From contig CAWAMR010000007.1 in NCBI GenBank assembly GCA_963783095.1, forward strand, positions 248,001 to 312,000: 64,000 nt of DNA, in the 5' to 3' direction. This document shows positions 35,708-45,540 of the stretch, piece by piece. Position 1 is the first letter of the stretch; every line of letters starts with the position of its first letter. The notes under the pieces are model-generated. The model made no database searches. It saw nothing but the letters and a program-made list of their open reading frames with translations, and had not been told where the DNA came from. Source of the DNA: CAWAMR01 sp963783095 (GTDB lineage Bacteria > Planctomycetota > Planctomycetia > Gemmatales > Gemmataceae). The position numbers and the translations under genes are program-made.

Positions 35708-38356
35708 TTAGAGACTCTTTTTTGTGGGGATGCCTATTTCTGTTAAGCGCTTCTGCAATTCTGTCACACGCTCGCGATAGATGGGTTTGTCCTTGTGAAT
35801 CTTGGCCAATGCCTCCATATCGCTCACAGCTTGTTCCAGCATCGTTCGCCCATTGATCGGATCACCGGTCTTGGCTCGGTAATACCCAACCCATCCGTCG
35901 TTCATGATTCCTTCGCTATCCATCTGCGGTGTCAACTGCCTGAGAGCTTTACGGATTTTCTGGTGCGCGTCCTTCGCTTTCTCCTCAAGTGCTAGAGCCT
36001 GTTTGTAATCTCCAAGCTGGGCGGCGATACGTCCTTGATTGTGAAATATGTGTGCGCCAAGTTGAATCCATCCGGCGTTCTTCGGATCGATTCCGTTCAG
36101 GTACGTCGCATATTTCAAAGCTACCCCGTACTGTTTCTGAGCATTCCCGTAGAGTATTTCCTTTTCCTTACGTCCGAGGACGCGATCGCCTGCAATCGAA
36201 TAGAGATTGCCATACCAGTTGTACGCATCGCAGGCTTCTTTCTTGAAAACAGTCCGGCTGGGAAACTGATTGATGAGTGCATTCACTTGCCCGATGGCAT
36301 CGACAAGATCCATTTCGGCGATGGCAGCTTTGTCGCTGAGTTCTTTCGCAGACTGGACGGTGGCCGTCTTGAACTGGTGGGTCTTGGATATTCCCCGGTT
36401 GATGCACAGACGATAAAGCGTCATATTCAGAAACAGCCGGGAGGAATGATTGGGGGGCTGCTCTTTGAGCAGTGTTTGCAATTGCTTGATACAGCCATCG
36501 AATACGTCGATCGATTGTTTGAAGTCGTTGCGGTCCTGGAGAATCAGCCCGAGGAGCATGGGAAACGCTTCGATTTCACCGGTGGTGGCATACGTTGTGA
36601 CCTTTTTGCCGAGATCGATGGTTTTCCTCGCAAGCGTTTCTGCTCCGTCAAGGTTGCCCTCATCGAAGCGCAGTCCAGCCAGTATTCCCTGTGCCCGCCA
36701 ACGCGCATAGATCGAGAGTTGTTCATCCGCAAACTCCTCTCCCAGAATAGCAAGGTATGCGCTGATTGCTTTGGCTGATTCCTCGGCTTTTTCCATTCGT
36801 CTCTGGTGACGGGCTACTTCGATAATTTCTGCGTGGCCCAATGCACATTCCGCTACAAAGAGCAGTCGCTCTAAGCGGATCTCGGATGACGCAAGGGCAT
36901 CACATTCCTTGTTCCTCTTGTCCCATGCCAGCAACGCGGCATCGGTTTCACCCAGCAGGTTATGGACGGAGGCGAGGTATCCCAGAAGCCTTACATACAC
37001 GATTCTGTCACCCGGCGAGGGACTTAACCGTTCATCCTCGATCGCCTGCTGAATCCGCTCATAGAGTGAGACAAGCCAAGCGCGTTCTTCGGGGATGAGG
37101 TTGCCTCCGAGGACAGTGCTTAAATTCCCGAAATGCTTCAGTGTGCTATCTATCACAGCCATCATACGGTCGCGGCTATGAATCGCTGCGATCTTCATGG
37201 CCGCCTCGTCCTTGCGAGCATTCTGGGCTGCCAATCGGGCGTTGTCTGCTTCGGTTGCTTTTTGGAGGGCGTCTTGTTTGGCGATTTCAAGCTCATGGTT
37301 GACCTTGGAGAGGGCCTCGGCATGGAACCTCTCTTTGACATACAGGGTAACGGCAATGCAGAGCAATGCGATAGCGGCAACCGCCGCGACGGCGATGCGA
37401 CGAACATTCTTTCGGATGAATCGGTGTCCACGGTCAGATAGGCTTTCCCGAAAACCCGGTATCGGCGAGTCGTCGAGCCAAGCGCGAAGGAGTTCCGCGA
37501 ATTCACCGGCGGATTTCGCGCGGCGTTTTTCGTACTCGAATTCCAATCCACCCATGCAGATGTAATCAAGTGCGTCCGGCACCAGCGGATTGATCGACGA
37601 GGGAACAGGGCAAGGCTTGCCTTGTCGGCGATCGATCTGGTCTGTGGCTTCCGGCGCAGGGGGGGTGCCCGTCAGAGTGCAGTAGAGAAGCGATCCCAAT
37701 GCGTAAATATCAGCGAGACGGCGATCGCCCGCGCGGGTTCACTTGCAACTTCGGGTCGGCGGTTGCGGGAGAATTCGCAACAGCGTCGCCGGGAGCCGTG
37801 CGGTATTCGCTGTTACGTTTTGCCTTAAATCGAACCGCCAATCCCCAATCGACGATGACCGGGCGATGGGCCAGGTTCACAATCACATTTTCCGGCTTGA
37901 GGTCGCCATGCGCAACGCCGTGGTCGTGGAACTGCGCTGCACGGTGTCCGCGATGGCAATGATGAGCCGCAGGCCGCGCGTAAAGATCGGATTGTCGCGC
38001 GTCATCCGACGATCGAACGCTGAGCCTTGGTGGAACGCGGCGATATCGTTCGCCAAGGTCGCACCTTCGATGTACTCCATCACGAAATAAGGCGGGACCG
38101 GAGCTGCTGAGCCCCCCGTTCCCGCTTCGATCGGTTTAGGCCGAAACTCGCGGTCGAATACTTTGGGCACGCAAGGGTCGTCGATGCTCGCGAGGATCGT
38201 CAACTCGCGTTTGAACCGCCGAAGGGTGTTGTCCGCGTATCGTTCCTTGAGTTGCTTCTTCGCCACCTGTCGATTCAGTTTGAGATCATCGACCAGCCAT
38301 ACTTCAGCGAAACCGCCTTCGCCGAAGCGCCGGTCTGGCCGATAGCGCTTCGTCAT
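35708..38356 (-). pseudogene. Hanks-type Ser/Thr protein kinase with helical tail, frameshifted
   Basis: The ATG at 38356 opens a kinase N-lobe: RFGEGGFAEVWLVDDLKLN (Gly loop), QVAKKQLKERY (ATP-binding Lys region) and YFVMEYIEGATL (hinge). After a break near 37935, HGVAHGDLKPENVIVN and VIVDWGLAVRF follow. The catalytic loop reads HGD instead of HRD, and the DFG motif reads DWG. After a second break near 37700, the C-lobe end, a transmembrane helix (IAVAAVAAIALLCIAVTLYV) and about 530 residues of helical, TPR-like repeats follow in one frame to 35708. The layout (cytoplasmic kinase, one membrane span, long helical sensor or docking domain) is common in planctomycetes. The changed loop is tolerated in some active kinases. 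Confidence 0.8.
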
Positions 38357-38420
38357 TGTTGCGATCCAGCGGAGGGAGTGATTGAGGCGACGGCAGGAAA
38401 GATTGTACCCGAAGAAAGGA

Positions 38421-38922
38421 CTAGCGCGAAGCACCTCTTCTCGGCGTCAGTTCCGGCGAGTTCAGGACGTGATCGGTAAAGGCGGTCTTGAGTTTGTCAT
38501 CGGCATCGGGAAATACCGCTGCAAAGGCTTGCTCTAAGGCGGTGCGCAGCCTCGATGCAGCCGGGGCATCGGCAGGGCGTATAGCCTCCCAGGCGCGGCC
38601 ACGCAACGACGTCAAGGAGGCGCGTGCGCGGGCATACACTTCTTCATTGCTCTGGCCGGAATGCGGCCGGAGCAGGAAGCGTGACCAAAAATCGCTGTCG
38701 TAGTTCGTTACATCTTGCAGAAGGACCGGTTTCGTTGCCTTGTTCCAGGGCCGTCGTGAGCTTCGCCAGCATGCGTTCTTCGTCGCGTTCTAAGATTGAA
38801 GGATCCTTCCCTTCCAGCGGGGGATAGCGCACTTCAAGCTTTGGAGGGCCGTCATCCTTGCCCTCGTCAAGACGGACATAAAAGGTGCTCTTTCCTTCTT
38901 TGAACTGGAGACGAAGGGGCAT
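38421..38922 (-). pseudogene. small conserved hypothetical protein, one frameshift
   Basis: Two overlapping frames make a protein of about 165 residues. MPLRLQFKEGKSTFYVRLDE starts at 38922, and the second frame takes over near 38665 (SDFWSRFLLRPHSG, then EEVYARARASLTSLRGRAWE) and ends at 38421. The N-terminus looks like strands and the C-terminus is helical; no export signal. It sits between the sigma-factor remnant and the kinase on the same strand, an arrangement suggesting a sigma-kinase signalling cluster. The family is not recognised. Confidence 0.5.
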
Positions 38923-39009
38923 GAAACCAACGCTGTTTCGTTGTAGACTCGGCGCAGGCTAACACCGAGTGCGTGATTTGTCAATCAACGCGCCATTGCG
39001 GATTGAGGG

Positions 39010-39377
39010 TCACTCCGTCTGGCCGTCAGCAAGCCTCCGGTGTGCGCTTTCGAGCGCGTATTTGACCTGATCGCGAGTGAGATCCAACGCATAGGCGATT
39101 TCCTCTTGCGACAGGCGGTTTTTTTCGCTGAGAATGAAGCAGGTTCTTTCACGAGGGGATAGGCGGTGGAGTGCGCTTTCGGCTCTTTCCCGAAGCGCTC
39201 TGCTTCCTCTTCCAAGTCAAGTGTTTCCGTTCCGGTCTGCTCTTTTGCCAGCGATTCGGCGTTTTCGAGTGGGACATGCTGTTGTCGTTCCTGCTGTCGG
39301 CGACGAATGGCATCTAGCAGGCGATAGCGCACCCTCTTTCGCGGTAGCTGTCTAATCTCTGAAAGTTGGTGTACCAA
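39010..39377 (-). pseudogene. ECF-like sigma factor remnant, truncated near an IS66 gene
   Basis: The last part is a clear sigma region 4: HRLSPRERTCFILSEKNRLS, then EEIAYALDLTRDQVKYALES and AHRRLADGQTE, ending at 39012. After a frameshift near 39165, the upstream part runs in another frame with the basic linker RKRVRYRLLDAIRRRQQERQ. No region 2 is found beyond 39377; the sequence there leads straight into the IS66 transposase, so the 5' half has been lost or displaced. The kinase gene downstream on the same strand suggests it once belonged to a signalling cluster. Confidence 0.65.
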
Positions 39378-39409
39378 AGCTCGGCGGGATTGGGTAGATT
39401 TGTCGTGGC

Positions 39410-40968
39410 ATGGATGCCATCAACCAACTCCGAGAAGATGTCCGAGACGGACGAGTCTCTGCTGAAAGCCTCGTCGATTGGGTCGTGCGCCTTCAGCAAC
39501 AACTCCAAGCGGCCCAGCAACAACTCCAAGCGGCCCAGCAACAACTCCAAGCGGCCCAGCAACAACTCCAAGCGGCCCAGCAGCGTATCGAGGATCTTGA
39601 GAAAAAGCTGGGGGATTCCGGCACTCCCAAGATCGATCAACCCTTTTCCGTCCATGCCGAAGAAAAGCGGCAAGAGGCGCGCGGCAAGAAAATACGCCCA
39701 AAGAAGCCAAAAGGTCGGCGGGGCCGCTTGACCACGGCGGAAAAGCTGGCCAAAGCCGAGCGCATCGAGAAAGTTTACCCCGAAGGCATCGATCCGGGCG
39801 CTTGTCAACTCTCGCACACGCGAGCGGTTTGGCGTATGGAACAAGGTCGCTCCGTGCTGGTCGCCTACGAAATTTATCGCGGTCCGGGCAGTCAATATGG
39901 CAAGATACCCGGCGTTCTGGGCCGCAGCGAATTCGGTCTGGAGATTGTCGTATCCATCGCCTATTTGATCCAGATCGTCGGCTTGTCGTTCGACAAAGTC
40001 TGTTCCATCCTCCAGTTTTTGCAGAACCTGCCTCTGAAGAAATCGCAGGCGGATGCCGTGCTGCGTCAGTTGTCCCGCTATTGGGAAAAGGAGTTCGACA
40101 GGCTCTGCTTGCTCGTGGCCAATTCGGCGATCGTCCATGCCGACGAAACCGGTTGGAGCATCAACAGCGTCTGGGCCTTTCTCTCGGAGAAAGCCCGAAT
40201 CATCTGGTTCGGAGTTCATAAAGACGCCGAGACCTTGCGGATGATCCTCGATCCGGACACCTTTGCGGGCATCCTGATCAGCGACGATGCCGCCGTGTAT
40301 GCGCACTTCACCCGGTCGCAGAAATGCTGGGCTCATTTGCTCCGCAAGGCGATCAAACTCAGCCTGGGTGATCCCGAGAATTCCAAGTATCGGCAACTCA
40401 CGGATGAACTGTTGGCGATCTATCGCGAGGCCCGTCGCGTCCAAGTCGATGGCCGCCTGGGGAATGCGGGTCGAGCCGCGAAAGTGACGGTGCTGGAGAA
40501 CCGCGTTATCGAATTGTGCGGCTGGTCGTGGCTGCACAACGAAGGGCCGATCGCCGGCCTTGAAGACGACTTCCGCCTGCTTACGTCGGAACTGATGGAC
40601 CTGTTGTTTCAGAAGCAGCTTTTTACCTTCGTGACGGAGCCGGCCGCGACCCAGCCCAACGGTCAAACCGTGCCGGTCCCCGGAACCAATAACGAAGCCG
40701 AGCGAACGCTCCGGCCCAGTGCCGAGGCGCGAAACACGGGCGCACCAACAAGACCAGCACGGGGGCTCGGCGGCGAACCGTACTCACCAGTGTCTTGGAG
40801 TCGCTACGATTGTATTTGCCGATTTTCTCACTCAAGAGCGTGCTTGAGGAAATGACACGCTGGTGGGAGGTCGGGCAAAGTTGCTTCCAGGAACTGGTGC
40901 AGAAACTCAACCTGCAAATGCCCGAGCAATCGATTCTCGATCGCCTGCTGCCGAAGCCAAGCGGCTAA
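39410..40968 (+). pseudogene. IS66-family transposase (TnpC), one frameshift near 40740
   Basis: About 519 codons. An N-terminal coiled coil with four exact QQLQAAQ heptads comes first, then a basic zone (GKKIRPKKPKGRRGR). The catalytic core has VHADETGWSIN (first Asp), LISDDAAVYAHFTRSQKCWA (second Asp and the K-C-W-A-H signature) and NNEAERTLRP (Glu). After the break the C-terminus continues (LTSVLESLRLYLPIFSLKSV) to a stop at 40968. The tnpA and tnpB partners of classical IS66 elements are absent, as in the single-gene subgroup. I could not find convincing terminal inverted repeats in 39300-39410 or 40970-41110. Confidence 0.85.
39494..39577 (+). repeat. 21-bp tandem repeat, four exact copies
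   Basis: The unit beginning CAGCAACAACTCC is repeated four times without change inside the IS66 transposase and encodes a seven-residue coiled-coil heptad (QQLQAAQ register). Perfect identity suggests recent slippage. It is not a CRISPR, because there are no spacers. Confidence 0.9.
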
Positions 40969-41142
40969 AAAGAGTTCCTGCCTGTCGATTCCCAAGATTT
41001 TCCTGATTCCCGATCCAAGTCCATGCGATCCTGACCAAGACTCAGGCTGCGATGCTGCGCAGCGAAACTTCATGGGGTTGAGGGTCTATAGCCGCCTAAC
41101 CGCTCGCGACACTCCAACGCGCACAGGGAAGCTATTAATCAT

Positions 41143-41421
41143 CTAATCCATAGAATGGACAGCTACCTTTCGCGTCCATGTGACGAGTTTCTCCGAAGCC
41201 GAGTCATCCTCGCGAAGCCAGCGGATGAAATCGGAGGCTTTCTCCCAAATTTCGTGGGCGATGGTGCCCTCCGTCGTGAAGCTCGCGACATCGGCGAATT
41301 GCCCTTCGAGTAACCGCTTTGTTTCGTAATCCGCGCCAACGTATATCAGCGCTCTCAGATCGTCCTGACAGTTATCGGCGTTGTTCAGCGATTCACGCGT
41401 GATTTCCAGCCAATGCTTCAA
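41143..41421 (-). CDS. hypothetical protein (possibly 5'-truncated)
   Basis: A 92-residue frame, mostly helical and acidic (RESLNNADNCQDDLRALIYV, then IWEKASDFIRWLREDD). The only start is TTG at 41421, with no clear ribosome site. An ATG frame just upstream (MPKRLDHDQLLPLY, from 41497) could be the true 5' end if a frameshift lies near 41425. The family is not recognised. It lies between the IS66 gene and the conjugation genes. Confidence 0.4.
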   Translation of the reverse strand: MKHWLEITRESLNNADNCQDDLRALIYVGADYETKRLLEGQFADVASFTTEGTIAHEIWEKASDFIRWLREDDSASEKLVTWTRKVAVHSMD

Positions 41422-41773
41422 ATCCGGTTGGACCGTCCGATTGCGTTCCCGGGCATCAGGTAAAGCGGCAGCAGTTGGTCATGATCGAGTCGTTTTGGCA
41501 TTTCCATTGTTCAGTCTCGTTGCTGAGCCATCAAGGACATCTCAACTCACTGGCGTCCGCCAGACGGCGATTGGGGAAAATTATTTTATTTTTTCCGCGA
41601 ACATGGCCGCACTGCGTTCGCTGCTTGCCAAAAATTCTAGCCTCGGAAAACCAGAAAAAAAGAATTTCCCCTTTTTGCTTCACCGGCTCCGCTAAAAGGG
41701 TGAGCAATCAACCTAATGCCTTTTGGAAACATAACCAGCAAAGGTTTCAACGACAGACAGGAGGTGGGCTTCC
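41422..41773. other. promoter region of the ParB-like/coupling-protein operon
   Basis: About 350 bases with A/T-runs at 41580-41700 and no supported gene apart from the possible 5' piece near 41425-41497. It ends with AGGAGG eight bases before ATG 41774. The promoter of the plus-strand transfer operon should lie here. Confidence 0.3.
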
Positions 41774-42572
41774 ATGCGGCCAACGGTCGAAAGCAAGCCG
41801 ATAACGTCGCTCAAGCCCGATCCGAACCAGCCGAGAAAGCAGTTCAACGACGACGAGTTGCGGCTGCTGGGCGAGTCCCTGAAGGTCAAGCAGATCCACC
41901 CGCTGCTGGTGCGTCCTGACGGGACCATCATCGATGGTGAACGGCGGTGGCGGGCGGCTGGAAAAACCGGGATCAACGCACTCGATGTGATCGTCACCAA
42001 GGAGCAGTTGACCCCGTCGCAGATTGCGGAAATCCAGATTATCTCTGCGATGCACCGCGAAGGTCTGACCGGTTACGAGCAATGGCAAGCCATCGAACGG
42101 CTGGTCGAACTCAATCCGGGATGGCACGGCAAGGACATTGCCAGGGCGACTCCAGATCGATCCGAGCATGATCGTCCGGCTTCGCTCGCCGGGCAAGTGT
42201 ATCAAGGCAGTGCAGGAGGCATTCGCGTCGGGCCTGATAGGGGTATCGGATGTTTACGCGATGAGCAGGGGCAACGAACAGCAACAGCACGAGTTGCTTG
42301 CCGCCAAACTCAACGGAGCGTCACGAAACGACATCGAGCATGCGGCGCAGAAGTGGCGCAACGGTAACACCCCAGCGGTCAGGCTGAGCCGTGCCAAGCT
42401 ACTGCTGCCTTCGGGCATCAGCATCACGGTCGCAGGGTCGGACTTGGCGCTCGACGATTTGATCGAGGCTTTGTCCGAAGCGCAAAAGGGCGCGAAACGC
42501 GCCCGCGAATCGGGATTGAACATCAAAACAATGGCCGCCGTGTTCCGCGATCAGGCGAAAGCAGGTGGATGA
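41774..42572 (+). pseudogene. ParB-like nuclease-domain protein, one frameshift near 42145
   Basis: About 265 residues. The ATG at 41774 has a strong AGGAGG. The N-terminal ParB/sulfiredoxin-like domain reads PITSLKPDPNQPRKQFND, then HPLLVRPDGTIIDGERRWRA, with the conserved G-E-R-R motif. After the break, the second frame gives an HTH-like stretch (RLQIDPSMIVRLRSPGKCIK, then FASGLIGVSDVYAMSR) and a C-terminal Ala/Arg-rich helix ending at 42572. The next gene starts inside its stop. It heads the operon with the coupling protein and may regulate transfer or handle the element's DNA. It differs from the longer ParB-like gene at 12.9-14.8 kb. Confidence 0.72.
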
Positions 42573-42769
42573 TGCTCTCGGCCTCCCTCATCCACGACCA
42601 TGCCTTCGTCATGGCGACGGCGCTGGTCGAGATCATCTCGTCGTGCGTGCGACCGGAGGAGGAACGCGAAGCGTTTACCCTCTTTTACGAAGTGTGCAGG
42701 TCCGGCATCGAAGAGTACGAGTTGAAGGCCGCTCGTATCCGAAGGACCATCACGCCGTCACGGAATTGA
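42569..42769 (+). CDS. small protein in transfer operon
   Basis: A 66-residue protein whose ATG overlaps the ParB-like stop (ATGA) and which ends three bases before the coupling-protein start. It is thus translationally coupled on both sides. MMLSASLIHDHAFVMATALV may form a short hydrophobic helix; the rest is charged (EEEREAFTLFYEVCRSG). The function is unknown. Confidence 0.55.
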   Translation: MMLSASLIHDHAFVMATALVEIISSCVRPEEEREAFTLFYEVCRSGIEEYELKAARIRRTITPSRN

Positions 42770-42772
42770 CCC

Positions 42773-44496
42773 ATGTATAGACTCTCGCGCCTGTTACTCA
42801 TCGTAAGCGCGCTGGCGGGGCTGTTATGCCTGATAGCGATCGCGTATCAGGTTCCGCAAGGTGCCTTGCTCGCGGGTATTGTGTGCCTGTGCGTTGCCGC
42901 CGGTCAGCGCGGCTACGCGACCCTGTCAGGCTACGGCACGCGGCGCTGGGCGGATGAGGAAGATCTCCGCCGGGCCGGGATGCTGGATGCGAAAGAAGGG
43001 ATCATGCTCGGGCGTCTCGGCTCCCGGCAGCGGCGGTCGCTGATGAAAGCGATGAGGGCATTATTCAACCCGCGACTCGATTCAAAACTCGCGTGCTGGC
43101 AATTCTTCCGGGCGCTGCCGATACGCCAACGGTCTGCCAAGGAGATGGTGCGGTTGGTGCGGTCCGTCCATACCGCCGTTTTCGCCCCCACAGGTGTGGG
43201 CAAGGGCGCATCGTTCGTGATCCCGTTCCTGCTGACATCGCCGGATTCAGCGGTGGTGATCGACTTCAAGGGTGAGTTGACACGGGCAACCGCCGAGCAT
43301 CGCCGGGAAAAATTTGGCCACCGCGTCGTCATCCTCGATCCGTTTTGCTGCGTCACGCAGCATCCCGATTCCTTCAACCCGATCGACTGGATCGATAAGG
43401 CATCACCGCAATCCATCGATGAATGCCGCGATCTCGCGGATGCCATCGTGATCCGTACCGGGCAGGAAAAAGACCCGCACTGGAACGACGCGGCGACGAT
43501 CTGGATCGCCTCGATGGCGGCAGCAGTGGTGATGTTCGGCGAAGCCGGGGACAGGTCGTTGCAGACGACGCGGCGGCTGCTGACCGATCCGCAGCAAATG
43601 GAGGGCGTCGTCAAGCTGCTGTGCGAGTCGGATGCGTGGGGAGGATTGCTTGCCCGGCTCGGGCATCAACTGTCGCATTTCAAGGACAAGGAACTTGCCT
43701 CGGTGCTCACTACGGTGAATCGCGGTACCTGCGGTTTCTCGATACTCCGCCGGTGGCGCAAAGCACGAAGACCAGCAGTTTCGATCCGGCGGAACTGCGG
43801 CAAGGGAGGATGACGGTCTACCTGGTGCTTCCCCCTGACCACATGCGGGCGCAATCGGGGCTGCTTCGGCTGTGGGTGGACAGCATGATGCGGGCCGTAG
43901 TGCGGGGCGGACTTCAGGAGCAAAACAAAGTTCACTTCATCCTCGATGAAGCGGCGAGCCTGGGTCACATGGAGTCCATTGACGATGCGGTGGACAAGTT
44001 CCGTGGGTACGGAATCAGGCTGTTATTCCTCTACCAGTCCCTCGGACAGCTCAAGAAATGCTTTCCTGAAGGACAGGATCAAACCTTGCTGAGCAACTGC
44101 ACGCAAGTGTACTTCGGCATCAATGACTACCAGACCGCCGAATATGTGAGCAATCGCCTCGGGGAAAAAACCATTGTCGTCGCCAGCGGCGGAACGAGCA
44201 CGGGCACGACACGCCAGACATCGGATGAAGGCGGCAAAGGGAGTTCCAGTGTTTCCAAGACGGAAAACGATAACTGGAGCCAGACAGGTCGCAAGTTGCT
44301 GAAGCCCGAAGAAATCCTCGCGCTGCATGAGCGCACGGCGATCACCTTCGCGCAGGGCATGAGGCCGATCTGGACCAATCTGGTGAGGTATTACGAAGAG
44401 TCGCTCCTGGACGCGCCGCCGTCCTTGTGGGGAAAGTTCAAGGCGGCGGCGGGGCGCTGGTGGCTTCGCTGCTGGTTCTGGCGGCGGCGAGCCTGA
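42773..44496 (+). pseudogene. VirD4/TraG-type coupling protein, one frameshift near 43730
   Basis: About 575 residues. Two N-terminal membrane helices (LLLIVSALAGLLCLIAIAYQ and ALLAGIVCLCVAAGQ) are followed by the ATPase core: Walker A VFAPTGVGKGASFVIPFLL, then VVIDFKGELT. In the second frame comes Walker B NKVHFILDEAASLGHMESID, then LLFLYQSLGQLKKCFPEGQD. The C-terminus has a Ser/Thr-rich linker and ends WRRRA. Coupling proteins bring the relaxosome to the type IV channel. The frame breaks at VNRGTCGF versus RYLRFLDTP. No VirB4, VirB6, VirB8-11 or pilus gene is in this window, so the element probably relied on another element's channel. Confidence 0.85.
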
Positions 44497-44553
44497 TGGT
44501 GTTCGTCGTGGATATGGCCACGAGGAAAGCGTGGCATTGAAAGGAGAGTGCAG

Positions 44554-44813
44554 CATGTCGGTGGTAAGGGATTTTTTCGAGGGCGTGGCGCTGTGCGCTG
44601 CCCGGTCTCGATAACATGGTGCCGGAGATGACGGCGGAGTTGTCCAGGTTGGGCACGCAAGGGAGCATGGAACTCAGTTCCGCCTTGTTCAACGGCAGCG
44701 CTTTCGTGCCTTACGGACCTGGCCAGTATACGCCAAGTCCTGAGCAAGAATCTGTCCTGCAAGGTCCGCAAAGTCCGGAGATCGAAGCACCGGACCTCGG
44801 AAGGGAGATGTAA
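44554..44813 (+). pseudogene. small protein downstream of coupling protein (one frameshift)
   Basis: ATG 44554 has AAAGGAG. The frame MSVVRDFFEGVAL stops early at 44613, but the next frame continues at once as LDNMVPEMTAELSRLGTQGS, then MELSSALFNGSAFVPYGPGQ, to a stop at 44813. With one corrected base it would be about 86 residues, acidic, with a Pro/Gln-rich end. An internal ATG at 44616 gives 65 residues without a ribosome site. Function unknown. It is the first of a run of small genes. Confidence 0.4.
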
Positions 44814-44815
44814 TC

Positions 44816-44887
44816 ATGCCGAAGCGGAATCGTGATCCACCTTACCCGGACGCCAAACCAATCCAAAACCGTCTATGGAGACAGTGA
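44816..44887 (+). CDS. tiny ORF 1, 23 codons
   Basis: ATG 44816 follows AAGGGAG by six bases, directly after the previous stop. The product is basic and Pro-rich (MPKRNRDPPYPDAKP then IQNRLWRQ), unlike the hydrophobic products that follow. Its stop overlaps the next start by one base. It may be a short coupling peptide that feeds ribosomes to tiny ORF 2. Confidence 0.4.
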   Translation: MPKRNRDPPYPDAKPIQNRLWRQ

Positions 44888-45030
44888 TGAATGACTTAAC
44901 GATGATCGGCTTTCTGATCGCAGTCGCCTATGGGATGTATGGACTCACTAAAGTCCTTCAGTCTGCCGGGGAGAACCCCGAAAAGACCTCGACAGTGCTA
45001 TCTTACGTGGAAAAAATCTGGAAAAAGTGA
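44887..45030 (+). CDS. tiny ORF 2, 47-residue single-span membrane protein
   Basis: ATG 44887 overlaps the stop of tiny ORF 1, with GGAGAC before it. Residues 6-25 are a hydrophobic helix (MIGFLIAVAYGMYGLTKVL); then comes a polar ENPEKT turn and an amphipathic end finishing in IWKK. The layout (helix, N-P turn, short amphipathic tail, terminal Lys-Lys) is the same as in tiny ORF 3. No homologue is known to me. Coding is supported by the start, spacing and composition, not by family evidence. Confidence 0.5.
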   Translation: MNDLTMIGFLIAVAYGMYGLTKVLQSAGENPEKTSTVLSYVEKIWKK

Positions 45031-45076
45031 GGGATGTTCCCTCACGATTCAGTGATGACAAACCTCTGGAGAACTC

Positions 45077-45217
45077 GTGGATTTCATAGTTGACTCGATC
45101 GGAGTGGGCCTTGTGGCGATCGGTATCGCTGTACTGATGCTGATAAGATTCGCTTGGAACAACCCTGGTCCCGCTGGATCTGTTGGAAAATCTCTGTTCG
45201 GCTTCTTCAAGAAATAA
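45077..45217 (+). CDS. tiny ORF 3, 46-residue single-span membrane protein
   Basis: GTG start at 45077 with TGGAG seven bases upstream. Residues 7-25 are hydrophobic (SIGVGLVAIGIAVLMLIRF), followed by a WNNPGPAG turn and an amphipathic end SLFGFFKK. The same layout as tiny ORF 2 suggests that they are distant paralogues or two subunits of one membrane unit. The GTG start is the best available. Confidence 0.5.
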   Translation: MDFIVDSIGVGLVAIGIAVLMLIRFAWNNPGPAGSVGKSLFGFFKK

Positions 45218-45233
45218 CCAAACTGTGTCGCAA

Positions 45234-45273
45234 ACCTTCGCCCATTCTCTTGTCTTTGAAAGGAACGAACTTC
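45234..45273 (+). promoter_or_regulatory. repeated leader, copy 1
   Basis: ACCTTCGCCC at 45234-45243, 40 bases before the ATG of tiny ORF 4. The same ten bases recur at 45391 and 45541, each 38 bases before the next tiny ORF. CCTTCG can pair weakly with the TGAAAGG ribosome site. Confidence 0.55.
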
Positions 45274-45369
45274 ATGGAAATCCTCATCGCCATTGGCGTG
45301 GAAATTCTGTCGGAAATCTTCACTGAGGCGGCAGCCGATGTGGTCGAAGCCGTCATCGTAACCTCGTAA
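45274..45369 (+). CDS. tiny ORF 4, 31-residue acidic hydrophobic peptide
   Basis: ATG 45274 has GAAAGGAA ten bases upstream. The peptide begins MEILIAIGVEILSEIF and ends EAVIVTS. It has six acidic residues, no basic residue, and Glu at positions 10 and 14 within a hydrophobic helix. Tiny ORFs 5 and 6 have acids in nearly the same places. Composition and size recall membrane-active peptides (phenol-soluble modulins, type I toxins), but the acidic charge is unusual. Confidence 0.5.
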   Translation: MEILIAIGVEILSEIFTEAAADVVEAVIVTS

Positions 45370-45390
45370 ACTTCACGAGTTCAGGAAAGC

Positions 45391-45428
45391 ACCTTCGCCC
45401 GATTCATTAACACTCGAAGGGATAAGAC
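45391..45428 (+). promoter_or_regulatory. repeated leader, copy 2, with SD-pairing hairpin
   Basis: Starts ACCTTCGCCCGATTC and ends at the ATG of tiny ORF 5. CCTTCG (45392-45397) is the exact complement of CGAAGG (45415-45420), which is the Shine-Dalgarno region. A hairpin would hide the ribosome site. Confidence 0.55.
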
Positions 45429-45503
45429 ATGGATCTTTTCATCTGGATCGTTAGCGAGGCTATCGGCGAGATTATCAAATCCGTGGTTCACTCTAGCGAC
45501 TAA
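45429..45503 (+). CDS. tiny ORF 5, 24-residue hydrophobic peptide
   Basis: ATG 45429 with CGAAGGGA eight bases upstream, preceded by the repeated leader. The peptide starts MDLFIWIVSEAIGEIIKSVV and has Glu at 10 and 14, like tiny ORF 4, with one Lys. It can form one amphipathic helix long enough to lie in or on a membrane. Confidence 0.5.
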   Translation: MDLFIWIVSEAIGEIIKSVVHSSD

Positions 45504-45540
45504 GAAATGATCGCCTGCTCGTAGATATTCTCGTGAAACC

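Noticed and set aside
39314..40666. 450-codon minus-strand frame opposite the IS66 transposase
   Set aside because: The plus strand has all IS66 catalytic motifs; the minus frame contains the artefactual repeat LLLGRLE from the heptad-coding DNA.
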